From Diplonema papillatum (taxonomy: Eukaryota; Euglenozoa; Diplonemea; Diplonemida; Diplonemidae), in assembly GCA_030068145.1 (NCBI GenBank), contig JAPJBO010000638.1, positions 62,001 to 126,000 on the forward strand: a stretch of DNA of 64,000 nt, written 5' to 3'. Below, in pieces: positions 54,245-64,000 of this stretch; position 1 is the stretch's first letter, and the number at the start of each line of letters is the position of its first letter. The position numbers and the translations under genes are program-made. The notes below the pieces were generated by a model. The model did not search any database and had not been told where the DNA came from. It was given only the letters and a program-made list of their open reading frames with translations.

Positions 54245-55960
54245 TCATACCTTGGCTGCGGTCGGCATCGGCTTTTCAGGCTTCGTCGGCTCCACCTTCG
54301 GCGATGCGTGCATATATTCTGTTTGCCACCACGTCTTGCGCTCGTATTTAGGCTTCTTTGCTGGCGCGACATCTGGCGGCTGGTGCAGGGTGATGACGGA
54401 AAACTTGCCATCTGGCTGGACGGGAGCTGGAACGCTGGGGCGCAGCATCGTGACCGAAAGGACGCAGACATCGCTTTGCGCTGATTGCGGCTGGCAGACT
54501 GTTGTGATCGAGACGACAGGCGAGGAAGATACTCCAGCAAGTTGCTGGGCAGCCTCCCACGTTCGTTGGGCTGCTTTCGAGTCCTGATAGGAGAGGATGC
54601 AGCTGCCGATAAATGTCGAGTCTAATGTCAGGGGACGAAGGGATGTGAGCGACTGACTGATGTCTGTCTTCAGCACTGTGCTCAGCCGCGCAAGTAGCGA
54701 CACGCTCGGAACTGCTAGAAGCTCATCAGCTTTCCGCTTGACGAGCGCTGTTTCGCGGGCGCTCTCTCCTAATCTGTGTGCATGCTGTTCGAGGGCAAGC
54801 CTCTCTTGGCTCCGCTTTACGTCCGCCACGTCGATCCAGAAAGCGGGCACGCCAGTGATCAAAAGCTGCGACTCTGCTGCAAAAGCTTCGGTAAGGGTAC
54901 GCTTGGTTGCTTTTTCCGACACCTTCTCTTGCGCCATAGGCCTTACTGGCTCCGCATGTGTCTCTTCCAGGTTCGGTGGCTTGGATGTCACGGGCTGCGA
55001 TGCGGGTGCTTTTCCAGGCGCGTTTGACTCGGAAAGAGCTTCCACAATTTGTGGGTAGTACTTGGACAGATACTTTTTGCTGGACTTGAAGCTGTGCAGA
55101 GATCCCGTGTCCGGAACCCACTGCTTCGACAGAATGTAGGCGTCGATGGCAGTCTCGGCCAACGAAAGTTTGTCTTCGCTCTCTTTGTCGTCATCGGACA
55201 TGCTGTCCAGGGAGCTTGATGAGAGGCGAGTTTGTAGTTCCACAGGCTTGTCCTCAGTCGCACACTTCGCAAACTCGTCTCGAAGTGCAGCTTCTCTCTT
55301 GCCCCAAGCGCGCGAGCTCTGATAACTTCGAAGTGTTTCTGCAGACATGCCGAGCTTCTTCTGCAAGAACTTGGTGAAAGGGTTGTCAGCATGTGTTTCC
55401 TTCGATGAGGGAATGGCAGCTGGTGTGGGGACTTCTGGTGTTGCTTCTGCTGCACTCTTCTCTTTCGGTGGCGGTGAGCGCTCAGCTTTCTCAAACTCAG
55501 CTCGGAGCATGTCTTCTTTCTTGCTCCAAGCGCGCGAGTTCATGTAGCTCCTGAGTGTCTCTGCAGACATGTCCAGCCTTTTCTGCAAAAACTTGGCGAA
55601 CGGACCCTCCTCCTGCGTGTCCTCCGGGGGCGCTTTAGCTGACGACGAGCGAGCTGGAGGTCGGTCGACCGGCTTTGTGGCTTTTTCGGATTTCACTGGA
55701 GGCACCTTAGGTCGGACCGACCGTTCTCGATCCGCTTTCTCAAACTCAGCTCGAAGCGCAGCCTCTTTTTTGATCCAAGCGCGCGCGTTCATGTAGCTGC
55801 GCAATGTTTCCGGCGACATGCCCAACTTGTGCTGCAGAAAAGAGTGGAACCGACTCTCCCCGCTTTCGTCTTCTTCGCCCAAGCTGCTGCTCGCAGTCTC
55901 CCCTTCATCGTCTGATAGGCTTGAGCTTTCATCTTCGGACTGCTTCAACACGGCGGGCAT
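54245..55960 (-). CDS. Triple-repeat protein of unknown family
   Basis: This is an intronless, 571-residue protein starting MPAVLKQSEDESSS, with a Ser/Asp/Glu-rich N-terminus. Three tandem domains of about 40 residues (approximately 36-76, 119-159 and 193-233) follow the pattern F.KFLQ.KLGMS.ETLRSY, then SRAW.KKEAALRAEFEKA. They are joined by Pro/Ser/Lys linkers, and a diverged fourth copy may sit at 265-310. The unit looks like two amphipathic helices with an invariant Trp. Residues 380-500 are helical (DVKRSQERLALEQHAHRLGE), and the C-terminal 70 residues are Pro-rich with a WWQTEYMHASP motif. I do not recognise the repeat. A scaffold or chromatin role is speculation. It lies about 300 bases downstream of the sorting nexin gene on the same strand. 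Confidence 0.8.
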   Translation of the reverse strand: MPAVLKQSEDESSSLSDDEGETASSSLGEEDESGESRFHSFLQHKLGMSPETLRSYMNARAWIKKEAALRAEFEKADRERSVRPKVPPVKSEKATKPVDRPPARSSSAKAPPEDTQEEGPFAKFLQKRLDMSAETLRSYMNSRAWSKKEDMLRAEFEKAERSPPPKEKSAAEATPEVPTPAAIPSSKETHADNPFTKFLQKKLGMSAETLRSYQSSRAWGKREAALRDEFAKCATEDKPVELQTRLSSSSLDSMSDDDKESEDKLSLAETAIDAYILSKQWVPDTGSLHSFKSSKKYLSKYYPQIVEALSESNAPGKAPASQPVTSKPPNLEETHAEPVRPMAQEKVSEKATKRTLTEAFAAESQLLITGVPAFWIDVADVKRSQERLALEQHAHRLGESARETALVKRKADELLAVPSVSLLARLSTVLKTDISQSLTSLRPLTLDSTFIGSCILSYQDSKAAQRTWEAAQQLAGVSSSPVVSITTVCQPQSAQSDVCVLSVTMLRPSVPAPVQPDGKFSVITLHQPPDVAPAKKPKYERKTWWQTEYMHASPKVEPTKPEKPMPTAAKV

Positions 55961-56267
55961 TTCAGATGTTTGTAGCCCACCTTATTTTACAGTTTTGCAA
56001 CGCAGCACAAATGACAGGCGACACACGTTGTCTCCCCACCAAGCAGACTCTCCTTCAACAGATTTGCTGTTTCTGCATGAATCCGCGGCGAAAAATGAAG
56101 GGTCATATAAAAAGGTCGTCGACAGACCGAACGAAACGGATGGAACGCACCAAGTGGTGTGTGAAGATAGAGGAACGACGTTTCGAGCAACGTTCGACGC
56201 TTTTTGGAATAAAGCGAAATGAACCTTTCAGCCAAGCAGTAGAAAGAGGCAGCAAGATCGCAAGAAA

Positions 56268-58061
56268 CTAAATGTGCATTTCCACAATGTTGTCTTGTGT
56301 TAGCGTAGGCTGGTCGCTTGCCGTGGCTGTGGCTGACATCTGAGATGGAAGAGGACGGGGACCGTCGTTCTCCTCAGAAAGACCTGGATGTTCATCAACA
56401 GGGCTGCGTTCATCTTCACTGTGCGCTGCTGGTGCTTCCTGGGCACTGCTGGTACCCTGCACTGCTTCTGTTGTTTTCGACAGAAAAGAGGCGGAATCAG
56501 CAGAGTCTCCTGAAATACAGTTCTCCGATGCAGTACCCGACGGTCTTTCCGAAACGACAGCTTTGGGTACAGCTGTGTCGGATTCGTGTGAAACGCGGGG
56601 ATCATCCACTTCGTCCTTCTCAAGTTGTTGATTTGAAACTGTTGTAATGTGCTCGTCTTGCTCAACGTGTTGGTTTGAAACTGTTGTACTGTGCTCTTTG
56701 GGTAAAATGGGCGTCTCGGCGGGGGACATAGCCCCATTAACGTGCATCTCATCACTCGGTGTTGCTACTGCTGCTTTGAGGCGCGGCGTATTGCTCGCGG
56801 AATCCGGCTGTTCCGGAGCATCGTTCAAATGGTCGGCAAGCAATCGAACCATCGGTGAAGGTCCACCATCATAAATGGCCTCGGCCACAACGCCCCAGGA
56901 ATTTGCTTTTTTCCCTTCGAACTCGCGCACGAGCTCAATATTCATGAGGAGCAGCGATTTCAAATCATGTTGCTTCTCCAGTTCGAAGCGAGCAATCTCT
57001 TCTGTGAATGTAGCCGAGACCTCGTCGAGGTGCTTAGCTGCATCATCACTCTTGGCCATGGCCTCAGAGATGCTGGCATCCAGAACATCGGTGACCTCCT
57101 TGGAACCGCCTTTTTCACGCTTTCTCTTCAGCGAATCCAGCTCGCTGCTAAGAACTGACTGGAGTGTCCAAAGCTGCTTAAAGTAGTGGATAATACCTTG
57201 CGCTGCTCGACACATCCCAGCGTAATATGTCAACGACTCAACAAGCTGCGTGGTGTCACAAGAGGCGTGCTCGTGGTCAAGCAAGGCTAGCTGAACAGCC
57301 TGGTCACCTACTCTTTTTCCATCATCAGTGAAATTGTGTTTCCGCTCTACCTCGCTTATGCAGGACAAGGCTTTGCCAAAATCGGAGAGAGAATCCCCCA
57401 TCGTGCGCTTCTTCTTTGCGAGGGCCTCGAAACGTTCACGCATGAGATTCATTCCGTTTTCGAGTTGTACAATATACCGCTCTGTATCCATCCACTTCTT
57501 CTTGACGGGATTCATTTCGTCGAGCTTGGGATGCGGCTTGAGAGCTTCCAGGTCGTGCGAAATCTTTTCAGTGAAGCTCGTCGTTATTTGCTTCATGCGG
57601 TTGCCAGAATTGAGGATCTTGTTTTCACTCGTTTTCGAGCTATCTTTCTTGCGCTTCCCAAACTCGTCTTCTTCGAGCTCGATGAATTCACGCAGGCATG
57701 GACTCGCAGCGAGCTTCGGATGCGCCCCAACGCGCACAAGAAACTTGCGCAGCGCTCGTTGACGGAACTTGTGGATGTGCGTTTCGTCATGACTACTGCC
57801 ACCTCCGAACAACTTCTCAAAATTCTCTTTCACATCTTTCTCCGGGAGTGGAGGAACTAAGACACCAGGGTGAGTTTCGATGAGCTTTTTGCGCAGCCAC
57901 CCAAAGTCGTTGTATCGACGGTAAGTACTGTATTCGCATCGTGTGAACTGTTCATAGGTTGTCTTTGTGTTCACGCGGTACTTCCAATATGCCAAGTGGA
58001 TTCCGCTGGATTCGGCTTTGATTGGTTCACTGACGCTGAAGTCGAAGTACGGCTCCGTCAT
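56268..58061 (-). CDS. Sorting nexin, PX-BAR (SNX1/SNX2/Vps5-like)
   Basis: This is an intronless, 597-residue protein starting MTEPYFDFSVSEP. An upstream in-frame ATG at 58097 would add 12 residues, but an AG (cagcag) lies 22 bases before 58061. The PX domain (about residues 3-125) has YSTYRRYNDFGWLRKKL, VLVPPLPEK and FRQRALRKFLVRVGAHP, the phosphoinositide-binding RRY and basic residues. A long helical region (about 165-410) with YIVQLENGMNLMRERFEAL and LVESLTYYAGMCRAAQGIIH is a BAR domain. The last 160 residues are disordered, rich in Thr/Ser/Glu, with repeated TTVSNQ. SNX-BAR proteins bend endosomal membranes in retromer or ESCPE tubules. Unlike animal SNX1, the disordered region is C-terminal rather than N-terminal. 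Confidence 0.9.
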   Translation of the reverse strand: MTEPYFDFSVSEPIKAESSGIHLAYWKYRVNTKTTYEQFTRCEYSTYRRYNDFGWLRKKLIETHPGVLVPPLPEKDVKENFEKLFGGGSSHDETHIHKFRQRALRKFLVRVGAHPKLAASPCLREFIELEEDEFGKRKKDSSKTSENKILNSGNRMKQITTSFTEKISHDLEALKPHPKLDEMNPVKKKWMDTERYIVQLENGMNLMRERFEALAKKKRTMGDSLSDFGKALSCISEVERKHNFTDDGKRVGDQAVQLALLDHEHASCDTTQLVESLTYYAGMCRAAQGIIHYFKQLWTLQSVLSSELDSLKRKREKGGSKEVTDVLDASISEAMAKSDDAAKHLDEVSATFTEEIARFELEKQHDLKSLLLMNIELVREFEGKKANSWGVVAEAIYDGGPSPMVRLLADHLNDAPEQPDSASNTPRLKAAVATPSDEMHVNGAMSPAETPILPKEHSTTVSNQHVEQDEHITTVSNQQLEKDEVDDPRVSHESDTAVPKAVVSERPSGTASENCISGDSADSASFLSKTTEAVQGTSSAQEAPAAHSEDERSPVDEHPGLSEENDGPRPLPSQMSATATASDQPTLTQDNIVEMHI

Positions 58062-58927
58062 ATCTTTCTTAAATCTCCTGCTGGTTGCACATAACATGCA
58101 CTGATCGCACTGATTCGATAGCTAATCCCGCTCTTTTGTTCGCGATTGCAAGTCCCAAACGGGTCCATCATGACGCCTGAGCAGCTGAGGCTGCTCTCCT
58201 TGATGGAATGGCTTCAGCTAATCTTCCACATCGGTGAAGGAATCACTTTCTGCAGCGAGATCTACAACTCGGCCTGTTCTCCGAGAATACGGTCCACGCA
58301 ACCGTACTTCATAGTTCGAATAATAGACCGCATCGGTTTATCACGTGGAGCTAAGGAAACGGAGGAACAGTGGAGTATTGTGCCGATGGCGAGCACCTCT
58401 GAGTGTCCAGATTTTCTCCTGCAAGCAAGCCATGTCCAGAAGTTGCCATGCGGTAGAATACTTCGAGTAGGCCAGGAAAGCGAAACTGGTCATCTGCCTT
58501 TGTTACCAACTTCTTACAAAAAAGAAACACGATTTGTCGGTGCGCCGGTTATAATTGTATTTCCGTGGAAGGCAAGATGAAGATCCAGAAAAGCGGGCAA
58601 CAAAGTTGCGGTTAAAACGCAAGAAAGTGGATGCGAAGTGGGGAGAACGCAGACATGAAGTAATGCACAGCTTAATTGGTTGTATGTCGAACGGATTCAG
58701 TCCCTCTTGCTCAATGCAACTCACTGCAATCGACGAGGACGAACACAGTCATCGGGATCCTGAGCTGGTCCTTTGTCGGCATCGACAGCTTCCAAGTGTG
58801 CTAGACTGCGTTGATTTCAGCGAGCTGTAGTGTTTCGGGGGTTGAACTCCTTTGTATGGGTTTCTACACAGAAGACTGGCAGTTCAGGCACGAATAAGCA
58901 CGACTGCTACTCGGTTTACTAGCGAAG
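58062..58927. other. Intergenic spacer
   Basis: About 870 bases lie between the dynein intermediate chain stop and the sorting nexin start. Short frames only; nothing recognised. Confidence 0.5.
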
Positions 58928-60745
58928 TTAATGACAGCACACCTTCTGGCCAAGTAGCGGCCAATCTGCGGCCTTCGCGGAGGCTTCAGCACCATTCACT
59001 TCCCACAGTGTGCAGTCTCCACCGGCATCGCCAACAATAATGCACCTACCATCACCGGACCACGATAGGTGGCACGAAGCTCTTCCGTTTGGCGATGATT
59101 CCACCTTGCCGATCGGTGTTTCCATGCTTTCTAACAAATTCCAAACGGAGAGCGTTCCCGAGCCATCCACCGAGGCGAAAACGGCTGGGTGGACTGGCGA
59201 CCATCGAACATCATAAACATAATCTGTATACTCATCGAAGGAGAAAATCGGCTTGTCTGATTTAGAGGGATGCCACAGCTTGCAAGTCCAGTCCATCGAG
59301 CTCGTGAGTACGAAGTCCGTGTAATCCTCGGCACCAGGGGGCGAAGCGGGGTGACAGTGCAGCGACGTAATAGGACTCGTGTGACCTTCATAGCCGTCTG
59401 GATTAGGTGTGCCGCTACTGCGTGTTCCTGACAGCAACATACCGTTCTCAGAGCCAAGGTAGAACCTGTTCGACTCGTTGTCTCGGAAAGCAAGTGATGT
59501 GGCCTGTATTTCTTTTGCCACGGCGGTGCCACCCACATCAACCATTTGTTGCAATACATGAGTCTCGGCCGGAGTACTCATTTTCTCCAACTGCCATGAG
59601 CAGACTTTTCCATCAGAACTCAATGTCACTAGTGAATGAGAGTTCACAGAACCGACAACATCCATTCCAAAGACGGGATGCGTGTGGCCATCTAGTGTCA
59701 GTGGCGTGACCTGCACGGGATCAGAGCCCACTCTTGTGTCCCATAGACAGACCTGCCCGTTGTACAAGCCTCCAACAACAAGGTTCGACTTAAATTTGCA
59801 ATACATTGCCTTGGCGACATCGCTCGGTGCGTTCAACACCTGAAATGGCCGCTGTGGCACTCGGATGCTCCAGATTAAGACTTGCCCTTCAACATCTACC
59901 AGAGTTGTCTGTCCTTCAGCCCTCCGGAAGTATGACGCAAGGAACATCTCCTGAGGTCCAGTAACGTATGTGTTGAATTCGACAGAGGTGATGGGGCATC
60001 CCTTCGTAATCTTCTTCGTTAATTGTGAGTCGTTGAAGACTTGCGTTCGTATGAGCGGCTCTCCAACTCGAACTAGCACTGTCTCAGAGGCATCCGACAT
60101 TCCTGGAGGGAGAATATCGATGTTCGACAAAGCACGTTCGACCATGAACGAAGCCGAGGAGAAGAAGTCTTTGAAATCTCCAGATTTAACGATGTCGAAC
60201 TTTTGTTGTGTCGATAGCTGCTCGGCAGGTTCAAGTTCTTCTTCTTCTTCTGTACTTTTCTTCGCTGAAGTCTCCAGGGCGACCATTGAGCGTGATCTCC
60301 TCCTGTCATGCGGACTCACTACTGGTGATGCCGGTGATGACACGGTTTCCGAAGCTTCTATCGGGCCCGAATGCATTGTCTGGGCGCTTTTGGTGTAGTT
60401 GTCAGGCCTGCCTTGCGGTGCGACAGACCAAGAAAGCTGTGAAGGAAACGCCAGCTTCAAGTTAACGGGTTTTGGCAGAATCCTGTCGCCCTCCTTTCTT
60501 GTAGCTGCTCCAGCACCACCCAGAATTTCGGCAGATGTTTTCACTATCGATGGTGCTGCTGATGCTGCACTTGGCTGTGACGAAGCACCCGGTGTAGGAC
60601 TTGCAGCACTTGATCGTGTTGGAGAGGCGCTGCTGGTGCCTGGGCTTCCGGATACTCGGGTACCAAGCTTCCTGGCTGTTCTCATTTCTGCGAGCCTTCT
60701 ACGCTTTTCTGCTAGCTCATCACGCACACTGCTTCCCTCCGACAT
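58928..60745 (-). CDS. Cytoplasmic dynein 1 intermediate chain
   Basis: This is an intronless, 605-residue protein starting MSEGSSVRDELAEKRRRLAE. The intermediate chain links dynein heavy chains to dynactin p150 and carries the light chains. The N-terminal helix ELAEKRRRLAEMRTARK corresponds to the dynactin-binding segment. A Ser/Pro/Ala-rich linker follows, then a light-chain-binding-like acidic region. Residues about 250-600 form a WD40 propeller with NLVVGGLYNGQVCLWDTRVG, HTHPVFGMDVVGSVNSHSLV, SSDGKVCSWQLEKMSTP, SSMDWTCKLWHPSKSDKP and YVYDVRWSPVHPAVFASVDG, all diagnostic of this family rather than axonemal chains. The frame is open further upstream to 61147, but that part has no family similarity, and an AG (gagacag) lies 16 bases before this ATG. 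Confidence 0.95.
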   Translation of the reverse strand: MSEGSSVRDELAEKRRRLAEMRTARKLGTRVSGSPGTSSASPTRSSAASPTPGASSQPSAASAAPSIVKTSAEILGGAGAATRKEGDRILPKPVNLKLAFPSQLSWSVAPQGRPDNYTKSAQTMHSGPIEASETVSSPASPVVSPHDRRRSRSMVALETSAKKSTEEEEELEPAEQLSTQQKFDIVKSGDFKDFFSSASFMVERALSNIDILPPGMSDASETVLVRVGEPLIRTQVFNDSQLTKKITKGCPITSVEFNTYVTGPQEMFLASYFRRAEGQTTLVDVEGQVLIWSIRVPQRPFQVLNAPSDVAKAMYCKFKSNLVVGGLYNGQVCLWDTRVGSDPVQVTPLTLDGHTHPVFGMDVVGSVNSHSLVTLSSDGKVCSWQLEKMSTPAETHVLQQMVDVGGTAVAKEIQATSLAFRDNESNRFYLGSENGMLLSGTRSSGTPNPDGYEGHTSPITSLHCHPASPPGAEDYTDFVLTSSMDWTCKLWHPSKSDKPIFSFDEYTDYVYDVRWSPVHPAVFASVDGSGTLSVWNLLESMETPIGKVESSPNGRASCHLSWSGDGRCIIVGDAGGDCTLWEVNGAEASAKAADWPLLGQKVCCH

Positions 60746-61407
60746 TGTGTACCCACCCCCTGTCTCACTGTGTTTGCTGGGTATGAAGCAGTATGTCAAG
60801 TGACGGGCCAAAAAGCCAGTTTCCGGTACTCTAGAACGTCCAACATGGCTTGACGATCCTCCTACCTCATTTGCACGACTTGTAAATGCGGGCGATCCCT
60901 GAGGCGAAGTATTATGCTGTAAAGGGTTTGCGAAGCCACTCGAGAGAACAGTACAAATCTCCTTATTTTCTTGGGTATCACGGGGGTGGTTCATTGGGCC
61001 ACTGGACGGAATTCCTCCGAGCACTTGTTCACCCCAGCTGCTGCCGGTGTGCCTGCATCGGGATTTTAGAGTCTCCGGGTTATGTACGGCTCCCTCTTCG
61101 TGTAAAGAACTGCGTAGTTTTGCTTTATTCCTATACTTGTAGAACATTTATCGTACTTGAAAAAAGACGTACCGGGACCATTATGTACCGGAAATACGAC
61201 GAACCGGAAAAAATATGTACCTGTGGGCCCCAGGGGGAAACTGTGACTTTTTCCACTTGGTTGGGTTCTGCTGGATTGTAACAGAGTTGGGGTGGCCGGC
61301 TACATTGGAGACACACCAAATTTCACAAAAATTCCCATGTCTTTCACATGATATCACCAGTCGTTCTTGGGAACGTATGTGTATGAAAGAGGAACCACGT
61401 GAGGCAC
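60746..61407. other. Intergenic region up to retrotransposon
   Basis: About 660 bases. An open frame continues upstream of the dynein start on the minus strand without family similarity. From about 61160 near-repeats of gtaccgg/gaaccgg occur. The retrotransposon frame opens just after a TGA near 61410. Confidence 0.45.
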
Positions 61408-61410
61408 TGT

Positions 61411-64000
61411 GAAACACTGTGGGGCAGGCGGCCGATGCGGTGCGGACGGCGGGTGGGCGGCTCACCGCCAACGTCGAGGAGATGGACGACGTGCTGCAGG
61501 AGGCGTGGGACCCGATCCTGCGCATGTACGGGGAAGGACGCCCAGAGCCCGAGTACGAGGCGTTCCGCAGGGCCTTCGAGGGTTTTATTCCCCGCCGCCA
61601 GATGGACCTGCGGGATGTGACCGGGAGCGAGCTACGGGATGTGCTCAACAAGCGGAAGAAGAAGACTACGGCGTGTGGGGTGGACGGCTGGCGTTTGGAC
61701 GAGCTGAAGGCCCTGCCCGACGAACTGCTGGACGGGTTCGCGACGCTTTTCAATCTGGTGGAGGAGCGAGGGGAGTGGCCGAAGGGTATGCTGACGTCGT
61801 TGGTGTCGCTCATACCAAAGACCGACGACACCTCGCCAACGAACTTGCGGCCAATCACCGTGACGAGCTGCGTCTATCGGTTGTGGGCCTGCAGGCGTTT
61901 GCAAGACGTCATGGAGTGGCAGGACGGCTGGATTCTTCCGTCGCAGCACGGCTTCCGCAGAGGGCATCGGACGGACGACGTCCTCATGGAGCTGACGACG
62001 CTGATCGAGGAGACGCTGCTCGACGAGTCGAAGTCGCTGTACATGGTCGCACTCGATTTCGCGAAGTGCTTCGACCGGGTACCGCAGGGGATCGTTCTCC
62101 GGCTCGCCGAAGAGATGGGCCTCGACGCGCGCATCCTGCGCCCCCTGCGCGCCATGTACCGCGGCATGAAGCGACGGTTCAAGCTGCCGCTCGGCGTGGG
62201 CTCCGAGTTTGAGGTCACCAACGGTATCTTGCAGGGGTGCCCACTTTCGGTGATCCTCATCAACGCCTTGCTGTCGATTGTGCTCCGAGCGGTGTCGGCG
62301 CGCGTACCGGAGGTTTCGTCGGAGTCGCTGGCGGATGATGCCACGCTCTTCGCGGCGGCGGAAGCCGAGCTGCAGCAGGCGGTCGACATCGTCGCGCGGT
62401 TCTGTGCCCTGACCGGGATGCGCCTGAACATGGCGAAAACCTTGGCGATGGGCATCCATGCGGGCTCGACGCAACAGCGCAGGCGGCGTCCGTACGCCAG
62501 CGCGGTGAAGGTGGACGGCGAGGCCATAGCGACGGCGACGGCTGCGAAGATCCTCGGGGTGCGAACGAGTGTGGAGAGCGTCCAAACGGGTCGGGCCAAC
62601 GATGCGCGTCTGAGCGCACATGACGGTCTGATAGACAGGCTGGGCACCTCGAAGCTTCCGTTCGATGTCCGCTGCGAGGTGGCGAGTTCGAACGTGCTCA
62701 GCAGTGTCCTTACCGGGTGCTCCTACGAGACGTACACGCAGACGCGCCTGAAGGGACTCCGGACGCGGATCGTGAGGGGCGCTTTTGGGAGCAAGCACCC
62801 GTCGAGGAACGTGACGGCGGTGCTATCGATCTTGGCGAAGGGTCACCGTCTGGATCCGATGATCGCTCGGCCGTACAGGATTCTGTGCGCGTTATTCGAC
62901 ACCTGCGAGCGGCTGCCACGCGTGTGTGCGCGCATGCGGAACATCGTGAGGTTGTACGAGCGGCACGAAACGTTTTTGCCGAGGGCGCGCCTGGGGCCGG
63001 TAGGGATCGCCATTGCGGATGGGCTGTCGGTCGCGGGCATTGGCTTCGAGGGCGGGGATCTCTGTTCTGCGGCGCTGGGGGGTCGTCGGCTTCTCGGCAT
63101 GCAGCGAGGCGAGAGGCACCACGTCGTCCGAGCGCAGCTGCGGCGGAAGGTGTGGATGCAGCTTGCGCGACAGCGGCCTTCGTACGACGGAGTGCAGGCC
63201 GGGGTAGACTGCGGGCGCACGAACGGGCTGCGTCTGACGGCGGCCGACGGCAGTGTGAGGCGCGCGCTGACCGTCATCCTGTCCGGGGGTGTTTTCCTTG
63301 CGGCTCGGTGGGGGCGGAATGCGCGTGCGGGGGAAGAGGCGGCGGGATCGGAAGGTTCGGCGAGCTCTCCCGCGTCAACGACGGCGTCGTCGACGACGTC
63401 GACCGCATCAGATGCGTCCGGTAGCTTCGACGAGCAGGCTGGCGAAGACGGAGGCTCCTCCACGGGTGAGCGGCGCCCGCCGCCGGACCGGTGTTGCAGG
63501 GACTGTGACCGCCACGCCCACGACACGGCGGATCACTTGTGGTGGGAGTGCCCTGCGTACGACGAGATTCGCCGCCGCCCCTGCTTTGCTGAGCTCATGC
63601 GGGCGGACCGTGCGCGGTGGCCGTCTTGTACGCGCGTGCACGGGGTAATCGTGGAAGGCGCGCCGGTCGACGCGGCGGCCTTGCACCATTTCATGGCGTC
63701 GGTGTACGTGGCGCGCGAAGAGTCAGAGCGTGGCCGTCTGGCAGCGGTACAGCCGATCCACCCCTGGAGGGCGGCAACGTCGCGGCCGGCGGTCCATCAC
63801 CTGTTTGACTTCGGGCGCCTACCGGATGAGCCGCCGAAGTGGCCGTATGGGGGACGGACGATGCGGGCGATGAAGGGCTGGCTGTCGGCATTGCAGTGGA
63901 CGGACACTGGCGAAGTGTCGAACATCGAGTTGGCCGTCGACTTCGAGGTCTTCACCGGGCACGACATCCTGGGCCCCCCGAACCTCGCCGCCAACCGAAG
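61411..64000 (+). CDS. Non-LTR retrotransposon reverse transcriptase ORF, truncated at both ends
   Basis: One plus-strand frame is open from just after a TGA (about 61410) to the window end, about 863 codons with no obvious start. This suggests a 5'-truncated LINE copy. RT blocks in order: LVSLIPKTDDTSPTNLRPIT, SCVYRLWACRRL, LPSQHGFRRGHRTDD, block A with catalytic Asp in YMVALDFAKCFDRVP, block B GILQGCPLSVILINAL, and block C SLADDATLFAAA with the Asp pair. Then come KTLAMGI and AAKILGVRTSVESV. A C-terminal CCHC cluster (CCRDCDRHAHDTADHLWWEC) lies near 63494-63553, and a conserved-looking tail ELAVDFEVFTG near 63928. No apurinic endonuclease domain lies upstream in the window and no R2-type endonuclease motif was recognised. 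The catalytic motif is LADD rather than the usual F/YADD. Confidence 0.9.

Noticed and set aside
61632..62798. 388-residue minus-strand ORF opposite the reverse transcriptase
   Set aside because: The plus frame contains the ordered RT motifs; the minus frame is Arg/His-rich antisense.
1..64000. tRNA genes and CRISPR arrays
   Set aside because: I looked for paired A-box/B-box motifs and cloverleaf stems and found none convincing. The tandem repeats are satellites without unique spacers.

Overview
The window is nuclear DNA from a eukaryote, most likely a free-living flagellate. It carries genes for the CCT chaperonin, the GARP/EARP tether (VPS52), dolichol-linked sugar synthesis (ALG5), eIF4A, a sorting nexin, a dynein intermediate chain and an HMG-box protein. 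Several are split by short spliceosomal introns whose donors are mostly GTATGY or GTTTGY and whose acceptors are CAG. Every host gene I can support (15 models) lies on the minus strand, head to tail. The main transposase, the reverse transcriptase and the hAT relic lie on the plus strand. One-way gene clusters plus an AG close upstream of many start codons would fit a spliced-leader organism such as a diplonemid-like euglenozoan. That placement is inference; no spliced-leader gene was identified.

Layout. 1-13.5 kb: CCT3, VPS52, an ankyrin-repeat protein and a polytopic membrane protein, with a CA microsatellite and small TIR elements in the VPS52/ankyrin interval. 14.5-22.3 kb: a long coiled-coil gene whose roughly 3.9-kb intron holds a ~110-bp satellite array interrupted by a 2.56-kb pogo/Tigger-like transposon with TA target duplication. 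That transposon contains a nested MITE, and a ~195-bp repeat splits its transposase. 24-30 kb: a ubiquitin-like/proline-rich protein and a kelch-like protein. 30-31.1 kb: a second TA-flanked element encoding a small protein with an AT-hook and a PCNA-binding box. 32.3-34.3 kb: ALG5. 34.3-40.6 kb: a gene-poor stretch with duplicated repeats and a MITE. 40.6-43.9 kb: eIF4A in six exons. 44.8-49.9 kb: an FKRP-like transferase with an EGF-like segment, an HMG-box protein and a tiny ORF. 50-54 kb: a decayed hAT region and a foldback repeat. 54.2-60.7 kb: a protein with a new-looking triple repeat, a PX-BAR sorting nexin and dynein intermediate chain. 61.4-64 kb: a 5'-truncated non-LTR retrotransposon ORF running off the window.

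Taken together, the host genes are housekeeping functions: protein folding, endosome-to-Golgi traffic (VPS52 with the sorting nexin), N- and O-glycan biosynthesis (ALG5 and the FKRP-like protein), translation and motor transport. I see no functional operon beyond the shared orientation. The unusual content is the layered mobile DNA, which sits in introns and intergenic gaps and shares short repeat families between introns of unrelated genes.
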